Shown: piece by piece, positions 18,030 to 26,392 of the stretch
Position numbering within the stretch: the first letter of the stretch is position 1
Layout of the letters: each line of letters begins with the position of its first letter
Assembly (NCBI GenBank): GCA_023391815.1
Contig: JAEWAF010000118.1
Coordinates: 1 to 64,000, forward strand
Direction: 5' to 3'
Length of the DNA stretch: 64,000 bases
DNA from: Pseudomonadota bacterium
Lineage (GTDB): Bacteria > Pseudomonadota > Gammaproteobacteria > Steroidobacterales > Steroidobacteraceae
Translations under genes and position numbers: made by a program
Notes under the pieces: model-generated
Databases searched by the model: none
Told to the model about the DNA's origin: nothing
What the model saw: the letters and a program-made list of their open reading frames with translations, nothing else

Positions 18030-18292
18030 ATGAGTGCTGCCAAAACCGCACAGCCGCCGGTCGCGATCGTGGTCGATGAATGCGACGGAGATCGCCGTGC
18101 CAAGATCAAAAGTCGCATCGACAGCTGAACGTGATAGGCCTGCTTCCTCGATATCCAGACGATCATATTGCGCTCGTCCAGACGCTGCCAGTCATCGATG
18201 CTCGAGAACCAGGTGCAGGCATTCGAATCCTCCTTGAGACGAGCCGGCGGCATCGATCTCCCTTCCGACGCCGGCGCGATCGAAACCAACAA
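18030..18292 (-). pseudogene. Frameshifted DUF6491-like small protein
   Basis: The minus strand reads CTWFSSIDDWQRLDERNMIV then SRKQAYHVQLS. After a frameshift it continues CDFDLGTAISVAFIDHDRD and LCGFG. This order of conserved bits (cysteine, W-Q-L-D turn, YHVQL, C, late CGF) resembles the DUF6491 family of small exported Cys-containing proteins. No good start codon is present. Family assignment is from memory and the gene is broken. Confidence 0.4.
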
Positions 18293-18353
18293 CGCCGCGA
18301 CTACGAGTTAACGCGATCCGGATGGGCATGACATCCACCTTCAGCGTCTGACA

Positions 18354-18605
18354 TTAGATGAGCCTCCCAGAGTGGGATGAGCCAGTCCAAACACTCTCTG
18401 CGAATCGTCCCAATGACGCGTTTGCAGATGGCATTCGCTTTAAGACTTCGGGGTGGGCTCTTGAGCACGCGCGCCCTAGCTTCTGAACTGAGTGATCCCG
18501 ATCTGCAGTGAAAATTCTGTCACGATCGTGCAGCAGGTACTCGTATCGCTCCACGTATCCCACCGCCTCTCGCAGCTGCTGCCGCGTCCACTGCCGTTTT
18601 GTCCA
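18354..18605 (-). mobile_element. C-terminal remnant of the integrase-core IS
   Basis: The minus strand encodes QWTRQQLREAVGYVERYEYL and LHDRDRIF, matching the C-terminal half of the 9167-9985 transposase. After frameshifts it continues through KSPPR-like and GTIRRECLDWL-like sequence near 18354-18450, the part missing from that copy. Several indels show it is dead. Its left end merges with the palindromic repeat at 18602. Confidence 0.7.
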
Positions 18606-18840
18606 GGAATTAAATCCCGTAGAGTTTCGCCGCATTTTCGTCGATGCTTCAACGCCGTTAACGAGGCCTATATCGCCGATATCTCGGCGAAACTCTCACC
18701 CTCGCTGCCGGACCCGAACCTCGACCAGCGCGCCTCGACGTCTTTATAAAATTCGCCCTCAAAGCCGCAACGTATCCTGGCTCTTTGGGCATATTTCTAT
18801 AAAATTCAGCTCGCCAACCCCGCGATTTCCCTGATCGTTT
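18602..18840. repeat. Interspersed palindromic repeat, copy C, with CTATAAAATT motifs
   Basis: The longest copy: GAGTTTCGCCG at 18622, TATCGCCGATATCTCGGCGA near 18671, GAACCTCGACCAGCGCGCC near 18716, TTATAAAATT (18744) and CTATAAAATT (18797). It runs directly into the tRNA-Lys fragment. Two more CTATAAAATT copies lie on the far side of that fragment (18951 and 18963). Confidence 0.75.
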
Positions 18841-18843
18841 ACC

Positions 18844-18892
18844 CTGACTCTTAATCAGTTGGTTATAGGTTCGAGTCCTATACGGCCCACCA
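18844..18892 (+). other. tRNA-Lys(CTT) 3' fragment, probable attachment core
   Basis: The bases form an anticodon arm (CTGA, loop with CTT, TCAG), variable bases, a complete T arm (ATAGG-TTCGAGT-CCTAT) and the acceptor strand ACGGCCC-A-CCA. The D arm and 5' acceptor strand are absent, so this is no working tRNA. Tyrosine recombinases commonly use exactly this anticodon-to-CCA segment as the attachment site. The copy at 21441-21489 is identical over the fragment, and each is followed by an integrase remnant pointing toward it. Confidence 0.8.
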
Positions 18893-19292
18893 CTTTCCTG
18901 CTGTAGATTCCGCGGCTTACGAACTCGCGGCGACTACCAAGTTTCCGCCTCTATAAAATTCTCTATAAAATTCGTTTCGCTTCACGCGCGCCGAGCTGCA
19001 ACAAACGCGCTCGATCACTGCATCCTCAGCCGGCGAATTCCTGAATCCGCCATCACGCCGAATCTGTGCGCACGTTCGGCGAGCCTGATCCGCAATGTCC
19101 CTTCGCCTCGGGCAGCCGCGTGGAAAGTGAATGCTGCTGAATACAGATCAGGTGAGTTTCGCCGATTTACTTACGGAACCTGCGTTCCGAGATGCCTGCG
19201 CGCATGGCCAGGCGATCGTGGTGCGTGCTGCGCTCCGCGCTGGTGCTGGCAATATCTGTGCGGATTGGTGCTGATAATGAGCTGGCGCGGGC

Positions 19293-19853
19293 CTATGAAA
19301 TGCCGCCGGCCTCGCCGGGCCTGGCGGGGTCAACGAGGGCGACCTCATGATCGTAGAGGTCGAGCATGGCTTCGGTTTTGTGGCCGCTCGCCTCCTTCTT
19401 ATCCGCCTTCTTGCCTTTGGTGTCCGTGATGCCTCGGTGCTTCAAACGGTGCAGAGTGAATCGTTGCTCGCGCGCGATCACCTCGGCCTCCATCGCGGCG
19501 TGGATCAAATGTTGCCAGGCGTTGTCGAGGCCGGCTCGCGTCAACGGCGTGCCTGTCTCGCTCAAAAAGACGAAGCGCTTCTCAGCGCGGATCGGAATCG
19601 GTCGGAGCTTATTACGCGCCAGTGTCTGCGCACGCACACTGAGCGCAGCGTCCCAGGCCGCCCTCAGTCGCGGCGTCCACTTCACGATGTTGTCATTGCT
19701 GCCCTTCGCGCGGGAGATGTAGAGCCCCTGCTCGGTAGCGTGAGCATCCGTCAGCTGGACCACTTCGATGCTGCGCATCCGGCAGAGATACTTGATTTCG
19801 AGCAACGGCCAGAGATACGGCGGCGAGCTCGCGCTCATCCCGATGATCTGCAA
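19293..19853 (-). pseudogene. Catalytic part of a tyrosine-recombinase integrase
   Basis: A 186-residue frame holding most of a phage-type integrase catalytic domain: LEIKYLCRMRSIEVVQL (first Arg), HRLKHRGITDTKG (HxxR box) and SGHKTEAMLDLYDHEV (His and catalytic Tyr). The N-terminal arm-binding and core-binding domains are missing. The 5' end is an IS-disturbed region at about 19860-20075. It lies 400 bases from the tRNA-Lys fragment, the usual place for an island integrase. A 3' segment (18893-19292) has no gene. Probably the relic of a genomic-island integrase. Confidence 0.75.
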
Positions 19854-19904
19854 CGCACGCCGTTCGGACAGTCCATGCGGTTCATCCAGCGCACCACCTC
19901 GCGT

Positions 19905-20075
19905 CGAGCTGGTGCGCCTACCACTTTTTTCGCAACGCCTCGCGCGTCACCTCGTTCCCTAGCATCGACTCCGCTAGCAGCTTCTTCAGACGCGCGTTCT
20001 CGGCCTCCAACGCCTTCAGCCGCTTCGCATCGGAGACCTCCATGCCGCCGAACTTGTTGCGCCAGAGATAGTAAC
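19905..20075 (-). mobile_element. IS3-family OrfA remnant
   Basis: The minus strand encodes YYLWRNKFGGMEVSDAKRLK, ALEAENARLKKLLAESML and GNEVTREALRKK. This is the HTH-to-leucine-zipper part of an IS3-type OrfA. The start and the OrfB part are missing. It interrupts the N-terminal side of the integrase remnant. Confidence 0.75.
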
Positions 20076-20164
20076 TCGTGAGGACAGGGGCCGACGACGG
20101 CCCTGTGCACTCTACTCGTGATCATCAATTAAAATTGCATGCCACGAACTCGACGCGAATGCAT

Positions 20165-21016
20165 TCAATTTTTCTCTGCCGAGCCGATCTGTCGATTGAG
20201 GGAATGCAGAGTCGTGCTCTGGATACTGAGGACCTTGCCATCGAGCGCATCAACCGTGGCCTCCCAGTTTTCACCGGGACTCGAGTAGGGCACAACCCAG
20301 ACGAGTCTGCCTCCGCCACCCCGCTCACCGCCCACGTGCTCCTCGAAGCTGTACGCGAGCGCGGGCTGGTCGATGAAACTCATGTCTTGCGAGCTTTTTT
20401 TGTTGTTCGCCAACTCTGCCAGCAGCGCCTGCTTTGCTGTGTCCCCGGTAATTTTTGGCTCGCGAGCTAGGCCGCGATCGGGCAGGAAGTTGCTGGTAAT
20501 CCAAGTGACCTCGCCGGTACCCGGGTCGATCGCGACGTTGACAGTTGAGGAGCGGACCGGCCGATCGTGGATGTGCTGTACGAAGCGCACGACGATGCCA
20601 AATGACTTGGTGCCCGGAGGTGGGGGATCACGATCTATATAGCGAATACGCACCGACTCCCCTCCGGCTGCGAGCAGCAACGGGCCGATTCGATTCAGCA
20701 ACTCCGCCGGCGCTGCCATGCCCACCTTCCAATCGGAACTGTTGACGAATATCCCTGTTCGTCCCGACAAATGGCGCACCGTGCCGTTCGGCGCATACTG
20801 GACCCGAGCACCGCGCATTTGCGCTAGTGTTTCATACTGTCGTTGGAGCAATTCCGCGCCTACCCGATCTAGGAGCGCCGGAGTCGTGATTGGAACAGGG
20901 TCTCCTAGGAAGCCCTCATCAGGCAAAGCAGCCCTCGGTTGTTCCGCGGATTGGCTGAGTGGTGCGTAAACCGCCGTAGCGAAAAGACAGGCTGCGAGGA
21001 AAGCGGCACGCATCAT
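20165..21016 (-). CDS. Exported protein resembling a stand-alone M4-protease propeptide (FTP plus PepSY)
   Basis: A 283-residue protein with signal peptide (MMRAAFLAACLFATAVYAPL, cut near SQSA). The segments YETLAQMRGARVQYAPNGTV and RHLSGRTGIFV fit the FTP domain, and VNVAIDPGTGEVTWI, KQALLAELANNK and WEATVDALDGKVLSI fit PepSY. These normally form the inhibitory propeptide of thermolysin-like (M4) proteases. No HExxH catalytic domain follows: the protein ends at GSAEKN. It may be a free inhibitor or chaperone for a protease encoded elsewhere, or an M4 gene truncated by the adjacent mobile elements. It lies between the two tRNA-Lys fragments, so it may be island cargo. Confidence 0.7.
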   Translation of the reverse strand: MMRAAFLAACLFATAVYAPLSQSAEQPRAALPDEGFLGDPVPITTPALLDRVGAELLQRQYETLAQMRGARVQYAPNGTVRHLSGRTGIFVNSSDWKVGMAAPAELLNRIGPLLLAAGGESVRIRYIDRDPPPPGTKSFGIVVRFVQHIHDRPVRSSTVNVAIDPGTGEVTWITSNFLPDRGLAREPKITGDTAKQALLAELANNKKSSQDMSFIDQPALAYSFEEHVGGERGGGGRLVWVVPYSSPGENWEATVDALDGKVLSIQSTTLHSLNRQIGSAEKN

Positions 21017-21261
21017 TCTGCTCCTTGAATGACTAACCTAGCCCGGTACGCAAAAATGGTACGCCGCGTGTTTACTGCATGGAAGGATGGGTCAGTGCTT
21101 TCGCAACCCGCGCGACTTGTTTGAATGACGGCACTCCGAACCTGTCTGTGGCGAATTGATATCGGGCGCCGTCGCAGCTGCCGGCTAATTCACCCCCGCA
21201 CCACCAATGCCTCCCCTTGCAGTTTGTCCGAATTTCCGTCGGAACTCCAACCCCACGACTT

Positions 21262-21440
21262 GATCGGGTTTCGCCGATAAATCGGTGAAACTCTCGTCCA
21301 TCCAATCCGAAGGAATCTCAGCGAGCATGTGCGAGAGCCTCTATAAAATTGGAGTCCGAACCTGCCCCGTTTGTCGCTGAGTTCGCTCTGTTTTTATAAA
21401 ATTACCGCAGCTAAGCCCGCGTTTCTCGTGATCGTTTAGT
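21262..21440. repeat. Interspersed palindromic repeat, copy D
   Basis: Contains GTTTCGCCGATAAATCGGTG (21268) as an imperfect palindrome, then CTATAAAATT (21341) and TTATAAAATT (21394), and ends in GTGATCGTTTAGT just before the second tRNA-Lys fragment, as copy C does. Its sequence is more diverged than copies C and E. Confidence 0.65.
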
Positions 21441-21489
21441 CTGACTCTTAATCAGTTGGTTATAGGTTCGAGTCCTATACGGCCCACCA
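21441..21489 (+). other. Second tRNA-Lys(CTT) 3' fragment, probable attachment core
   Basis: Matches 18844-18892 over the anticodon arm, T arm and CCA end, and the match runs on through ACTTTCCT downstream. It lacks the 5' half of the tRNA. With the first copy it brackets a 2.6-kb segment, as expected for two elements inserted in tandem at one tRNA. Degenerate versions of the flanking motif (CCCTAAAACT) occur at 21549 and 21561. Confidence 0.8.
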
Positions 21490-21522
21490 CTTTCCTCCTC
21501 TGAATTCTGCGACTTACGATCT

Positions 21523-22087
21523 TCATCGGTCGCAGAAACTCGTCGCCTCCCTAAAACTCTCCCTAAAACTCGCGTCTTCACGCGGTGTCGCGGGCTGCAC
21601 GACAGGCACGTCGTGGTCATACAGCGCGACCATTTCTTCGGTCTGATGCCCGCTCGCCCGCTGCTTGCGCTTTCGAGAGCCTTTGGTGTCGGTGACGCCG
21701 CGATGCTTCAGTCCATGCAAGGTGAAGCGCTGGTTCGGCTTGGATCACCTCGGCCTCGATGGCCGCACGCATCAAGTATCCCCAGATGCTGTCGAGCCCC
21801 GAGACCGACATCGGCGCGCACGACTCACTCAAGAAGATGAACCGACGCTCGGGCTCCGTCGGGAACGGCCGTGCGACGTTCGACTGTCGAGACAGGATCT
21901 GCTCGCGTACCGCGAGCGCCGCCTCCCACGCGGCACGCAAACGCTCCGACCACTTCACGATGTTGTCGTTACTGCGTTTGCGTCGAGCGATGTAAAGCCC
22001 CTGCTCACTCGCGTGCGCATCCGTCAACGCCACGACCTCCACGGTGCGCATGCGACACAGATACTTGATCTCCATCAACGGCCACAG
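21523..22087 (-). pseudogene. Second tyrosine-recombinase integrase, frameshifted and truncated
   Basis: Related to 19293-19853: LMEIKYLCRMRTVEVVALTD (Arg box), then a frameshift near 21735, then LHGLKHRGVTDTKG (HxxR) and SGHQTEEMVALYDHDV (His/Tyr). The tail carries an in-frame 12-bp tandem duplication encoding SFRESFRE. The 5' end stops abruptly at 22087, where the DNA becomes a histidine-kinase gene on the other strand. The N-terminal domains are gone, so an insertion or deletion joined these two truncated genes. Confidence 0.75.
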
Positions 22088-22780
22088 CTGTCGGTCAGCG
22101 ATACCGGCTGCGGCATGGATGCGAGCACCCTCGCCCGCATCTTCGAACCCTTTTTCAGCACCAAGCAACCCGACAAGGGCACGGGTCTCGGGCTCTCCGT
22201 CGTGTACGGCATCGTGAAAGGCCATCGCGGAGCGATCTCGGTATGCAGCCGCCCCGAGGAGGGCACGACATTTCATATTTACTTTCCGGCCGCGCAACGC
22301 ATTCCAGTCATGGACCCGACAACATCTGCGGCGACCGCTGCGCCGCGCGGCTCAGGCGAGCATGTTCTGTATGTGGATCCCGATGAGTCCGTGCTGATGA
22401 TGATGAAAGAATTGCTCGAGGCCCGCGGCTACCGTGTGTCCGCGTTCAATGATCCAACCCGGGCCCTCGCATCGTTCCGTGAGCGGCAGACCACGTATGA
22501 CTTGGCCGTCACCGACCTGGCAACTCCGACCATGACCGGCATCGATTTCGCCACCGAGCTGCGCCGCATTCGTCCCGAGCTTCCCGTCGTGATCACTTCC
22601 GGATTCCTGCAACAGGAGCAGGAGCAGGCAGCACGAGCGGCGGGGCTGGAAGAGTTTCTTCAGAAGCCAGCCAGCGTGGATGAGCTGGCTAATTCACTTC
22701 ATCGCCTGTGCATGCAGCGCCGTCAGCTGCCACGTACGCGCCCGTCGACGTCCAAGACGACCGCGAGCCGAGACGGGTAA
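22088..22780 (+). pseudogene. C-terminal part of a hybrid histidine kinase (HATPase plus receiver)
   Basis: Begins without a start inside an HATPase_c domain: SVSDTGCGMD (G1 box), FEPFFSTK (F box), GTGLGLSVV (G2 box). Linked to it is a receiver domain (VLYVDPDESVLMMMKELLEA, phosphoacceptor Asp in YDLAVTDLATP, conserved Lys in LQKPAS). The stop at 22780 looks natural. Sensor and dimerisation domains are missing because the sequence is joined at 22087/22088 to an integrase remnant on the opposite strand. The long frame read through this junction is an artefact of the fusion. Confidence 0.8.
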
Positions 22781-22889
22781 CCGCAGATCGGTGGCGTACT
22801 CGCCGGCGATCATCTAACACGAGGACAGGCGCTCAGTCCGAAACGGTGACCGGCTCTAACGCCGGGTTTGCGAAAGTCATCGAGCCGAT

Positions 22890-22990
22890 GCCGAGAAGGC
22901 GATAACGGCACGGTCGAAGCCGCGGGGGATCAGGAACGCCTGGACCAAAGCCGAGTGCGGGCGTCCGCGGTTGTAACGCGTCACCCAAGC
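22890..22990 (-). mobile_element. C-terminal tail of an integrase-core transposase
   Basis: The minus strand reads WVTRYNRGRPHSALG and, after a frameshift, GPGVPDPPRL. This is the common ending of integrase-core IS transposases (HYNRGRPHSSLGPGIPDPP). Nothing of the catalytic core is attached. Confidence 0.6.
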
Positions 22991-22997
22991 TTTGAGC

Positions 22998-23340
22998 GTC
23001 TGCCGTAGATGCGCTCAGAAGAACCGCGTTCGGCAGGTTTTGACTCGACCAGTACGAGTTCTCGACAGGAATCATTTCGTCATGAACGCCGTTCACGACA
23101 GGTGTTGGCTGGCGGATGCTTCTAACATCGCGGCTGCGAACAGCGCCGCCGATGGCGCTCACGGCGGGAACCCTCCATGCATGACTTGAGGCCCAGAGTA
23201 GAGCCAAGCTCACGGAGTGCCAATACACGAAGGTATTGCTATACGGCTCCATAGTCGTTGAGGTGAGTGGCAGCCACACGGTCTACGTGTCGCAGCCGGA
23301 TGCCGTCGCCGAACCAATCAAGCAGGCGGCGACGAATATT
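22998..23340. pseudogene. Scattered alpha/beta-hydrolase fragments on both strands
   Basis: On the minus strand near 23000-23095, NGVHDEMIPVENSYWSSQNL and PNAVLL match the segment around the catalytic Asp of alpha/beta hydrolases. On the plus strand near 23259-23336, EVSGSHTVYVSQPDAVAEPI matches the segment around the catalytic His. The two are in opposite orientation and not linked by coding sequence, so they are rearranged debris. The rest of 22781-23461 shows no gene. Confidence 0.45.
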
Positions 23341-23461
23341 TCGACGAAGTATCCTTTGGAGAGGATATTTCAAGTCAATATGCGAACGGCCGGAAGGCAT
23401 TCCCTCCATCCGGCTCTTACACGTACGTTCTCAAAGCAGGGGACGCATCCTAATGCACCGT

Positions 23462-23758
23462 CTAATGTTTCATGCAGGTGTTCATGAACTGCTTGAACGC
23501 ATCCCCCTGGAAGCCCTGCGCGGAGGCGCTGGCGTGACACTTTGTCATCATCTCGTGCGCCGATGGCGACTTGTATTTCGGATCCATGCACATTGCCATG
23601 AAGGACTCATGTACATCGCCAATCAGATTGTTTGCTTGTGCCTGAGCGCTGCAATCAGCCATCTTCTGCTGCGAAGACTGTTCCTGCGCGGCGTAGCCGG
23701 GCACGGCGCCGAGCAGGACCGATATCGCCAGGGCTGTACTAAAAGGTAGAGGTTGCAT
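23462..23758 (-). CDS. PsiF-like small exported protein
   Basis: A 98-residue protein. ATG 23758 is preceded by GGGAGAA and gives a signal peptide (MQPLPFSTALAISVLLGAVP, cut after GYA). The mature part has two Cys-containing repeats: QQKMADCSAQAQANNLIGDV-HESFMAMC and KCHASASAQGFQGDAFKQFMNTC. This C-x(3)-A-x..G-x..FM-x-C arrangement is that of the PsiF repeat, found in small periplasmic proteins linked to phosphate starvation in enterobacteria. Function is unknown in general. The region upstream, 23759-24062, has a frame (SLSWNASIEYRRVG) that I cannot identify. Confidence 0.7.
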   Translation of the reverse strand: MQPLPFSTALAISVLLGAVPGYAAQEQSSQQKMADCSAQAQANNLIGDVHESFMAMCMDPKYKSPSAHEMMTKCHASASAQGFQGDAFKQFMNTCMKH

Positions 23759-24062
23759 CGAAGTTCTCCCAGTGGAGTAACACGCCAGGTGCCGCAAACC
23801 AACCAGAGAGGTCTACATCCACCTTCGCATCGTTGGCAGCACTCGGCGTTCCAACCCGCCGATACTCGATGCTGGCGTTCCAACTCAGCGAACGCGCCTC
23901 ATGTAAGCATGTTCCGTGCTGTCGCAACGCGAAGGACGAGGTTTGTCCTTGATCCTTCCACACTCAGTGCGGCACGCGGAGGACTGCCTTGAGTATCGAG
24001 GAAAATTCTCAGTCGGTGAAAAACGCCTGTCACCGCCGGATTTGAGCGCTTCTACGCCGCCG

Positions 24063-25640
24063 CTAACGCCCAATCTTCGCCAACCTGAATCCAGGGCCAG
24101 TCGCCACGACTTCCGCCGATGCCGGCAAGGCCATCACCTCTCCCCTATCTTGCATGAGCAGATAGGCCGCTTTTCCCGGAGCGACACTTCTCTGCAACCT
24201 CTCTACTTCAGAGATGAACCCGGCGAGGGCGCTTGCGTCGCGAACTTCGACCGGCTCATCGCCTTGCGCAACCTTCAGTGGTTGGAACCGAGGACGCACC
24301 TGAATCGGTTGCCCGCCCGGCGTGGCAAAAACCCCGGGGACGAACACCTCGCGTCGAATCACCGCAAATGCATCGGCGTGTCGCGGCGACAAGATACGAT
24401 CTACATAGAATCTACGTAGAAACGAATCGTCGAGCTGCTGACGAGCTGCGAATAACGTACTGCCCCGCTCCAGTCGGTTGAACGCAGCCAGATAGCCGTG
24501 CACGACTTCTCGATACTCGAGCGCTGACGCGCTAATCACCGCAATCTTCAAGACCAAATAGGCTCCGAAGATGGCTGCCGCTCGCTGTGCGACCAAAGGG
24601 GAACGAAACGTGACACGCGTAGCCGCAATGGACGTGAACACGAGCGCAAGCGGCACGCGTATATCGACGAACGCCGGACCTGGATGCTGAACCGTGCGAG
24701 GCGCAACCACGAGTGCGATTACCAGACCAATAAGTGCGCCGATAAACTTCTCTGAGATCTCGATGTTTGCACGCCGAATCAACACTACGGCGGCTCCAAC
24801 GAAAAACGCGATAGTCAATCCATCCATGATTACGTTCCCGGAGGTAAACGTCACAAGCAAGGACGCCCACTTCAGCGGGAAATTATAAATAAAGGGACGC
24901 GCTGTAATGGACCGCGTGGGCGAAATGGCGACGTAGGTGAGCATCGCGGGTATGAATTGCGCCGCTCCAATGACCAATCGTTGCCAGTCGAGACGACGCT
25001 CACGATGCCATGTCAAAAGAAACCTCTGCAATTCGAAGCCCGCGATCGCGAAGGCGTAAAGGGCTACGGCAAACAGATGGCACAAGAAAAGCACGAGCGT
25101 GAAACACATACCAGCGCTCACACGAATCCACCAGGCGCGCTCCGATAACCTCAGATATGCGGCCAGGCACCACAACATGACAGCCACGCCAAATACGTAA
25201 TTCAGAAAGCCGTACAAGACGATCCAGTTGTAGAGCCAGGCGGCGGACACGAGCGGCCACATCGAGCGCTTGCCAAACAGTGTTCGATGTAAGGTCACCG
25301 TGCCGAAGAGCAGCAGTGCGAACGTAATCAAGATGAACAAATCTCCCGCCACTTCCGCGGGCATCACCTTGCTCAGCGGCAGCATCACCATCTCGAGCGA
25401 GAGATTCGCGAGCAGCCAAGATGAAATCTGGTAGTGCTCTCGGACAAATGCACTCGCATTCCAATCCGCGAGCATGGCGATGCGACCGAGATGCGAGGGA
25501 TAGTCGATAAAGGGCGGATAGAGGCCGACGAAGAGTGGCACGGCACTGAGAGCAAGGAGCAGGCCGCACAGAAACCAGTACGCAGGCACTCTCTCGTGGC
25601 CTCGGCGGAGAGCATCGAGGACGGAACCTGTCTCTGTCAT
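24063..25640 (-). CDS. Polytopic membrane protein, likely Gtr-type glycosyltransferase
   Basis: A 525-residue integral membrane protein. ATG 25640 (MTETGSVLDALRRGHERVPA) fits better than the long upstream extension. About ten hydrophobic segments are visible (such as YWFLCGLLLALSAVPLFVGL and IGLVIALVV) with a periplasmic-type loop PPFIDYPSHLGRIAM early on, followed by a soluble C-terminal part of about 130 residues. The layout suits GT-C-type transferases that use polyprenyl-linked sugars. I cannot name a family. It lies directly behind a fragment of gtrA, in the position a serotype-specific gtr transferase takes in gtrA-gtrB-gtrX operons, which supports the role by context. Confidence 0.6.
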   Translation of the reverse strand: MTETGSVLDALRRGHERVPAYWFLCGLLLALSAVPLFVGLYPPFIDYPSHLGRIAMLADWNASAFVREHYQISSWLLANLSLEMVMLPLSKVMPAEVAGDLFILITFALLLFGTVTLHRTLFGKRSMWPLVSAAWLYNWIVLYGFLNYVFGVAVMLWCLAAYLRLSERAWWIRVSAGMCFTLVLFLCHLFAVALYAFAIAGFELQRFLLTWHRERRLDWQRLVIGAAQFIPAMLTYVAISPTRSITARPFIYNFPLKWASLLVTFTSGNVIMDGLTIAFFVGAAVVLIRRANIEISEKFIGALIGLVIALVVAPRTVQHPGPAFVDIRVPLALVFTSIAATRVTFRSPLVAQRAAAIFGAYLVLKIAVISASALEYREVVHGYLAAFNRLERGSTLFAARQQLDDSFLRRFYVDRILSPRHADAFAVIRREVFVPGVFATPGGQPIQVRPRFQPLKVAQGDEPVEVRDASALAGFISEVERLQRSVAPGKAAYLLMQDRGEVMALPASAEVVATGPGFRLAKIGR

Positions 25641-25734
25641 GGGAACGCCGGACTGCCTACCGAGATGACCGCGCCGATCGCAGTCACCGCCCTGAGGGGC
25701 ATGATCGATTTGACGTACCTTTCGCATCTCAACT

Positions 25735-25915
25735 CCGGGCGCTGCGGAAGACCGAACGCGATGCGATGTGAAAATTGAGCAGCATCACCAGCACGACGTG
25801 ATCACTTGCGCGATTAAGTAGTACAGGCCCCGGCCGGTGAGTGCGCGCATACAAATCGACGCCCCGAACACACCTACCGCCACCATCACCGCGGGCGACC
25901 GGAACACGGTCTGAT
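25735..25915 (-). pseudogene. C-terminal half of a GtrA-like flippase
   Basis: The minus strand reads SPAVMVAVGVFGASICMRAL, TGRGLYYLIAQVITS and, after one frameshift near 25795, VLVMLLNFHIASRSVFRSAR before the stop. This is two transmembrane helices plus the basic FHxxRxxVF ending of GtrA-family flippases. It has no N-terminal half. A matching N-terminal half ends at 27636 on the plus strand. It precedes the polytopic membrane gene by about 95 bases. Confidence 0.6.
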
Positions 25916-26392
25916 AACAACTGTGCGTCGGACCGGTTCCGTTACCTAATTGCCAAATTCAGTTTGTTAATGGAAGGCGCAGACAAACTCGCCTTAGCTG
26001 TAGTCGGATTCGCGTGGAATTGCCCGACCTGATCCGTCGAACGCAGTAGGCCGAGCGAGATGCGGAGCGCCTCCGCCAGGAACAGCAGTCAGCCACGCAG
26101 TCATTCAGCGCGGGCATGCTCGATTGGAATGCCTACGTCACCTTGAGCTCGGCATCGGTCGCAGGACGCATGGACGCCGCAGCTCGCGCCGACGCTGCAA
26201 GAACAGCAGGAGATGTTACGTACGCTTTTGGGCAGCGAACTGCCGAGATCACTGAGTCTGGTCGAGAAGGAACGGCGCCTGGAAGGCAACCAGAAACGCA
26301 GCCAGATGAAGAAGGGGACGGAAAGTCACGCACGACTGGTAAGCACTCGAACACTTGTGGTCGCGCTCGTAGCGAACGTCTAATAGCGCGCC
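25916..26392. other. Gap without a confident gene
   Basis: A 477-base stretch upstream of the glycosyltransferase gene. One plus-strand frame ending at 26381 reads LQEQQEMLRTLLGSELPRSL and SLVEKERRLEGNQKRSQMKK, which looks protein-like, but it has no good start and matches nothing I know. It may be the tail of a gene cut by the rearrangement inferred here. No promoter or RNA is evident. Confidence 0.4.

Noticed and set aside
21072..21305. A 77-residue minus-strand frame
   Set aside because: Its first part is the palindromic repeat itself (EFHRFIGET), and the rest has no ribosome site or motif.
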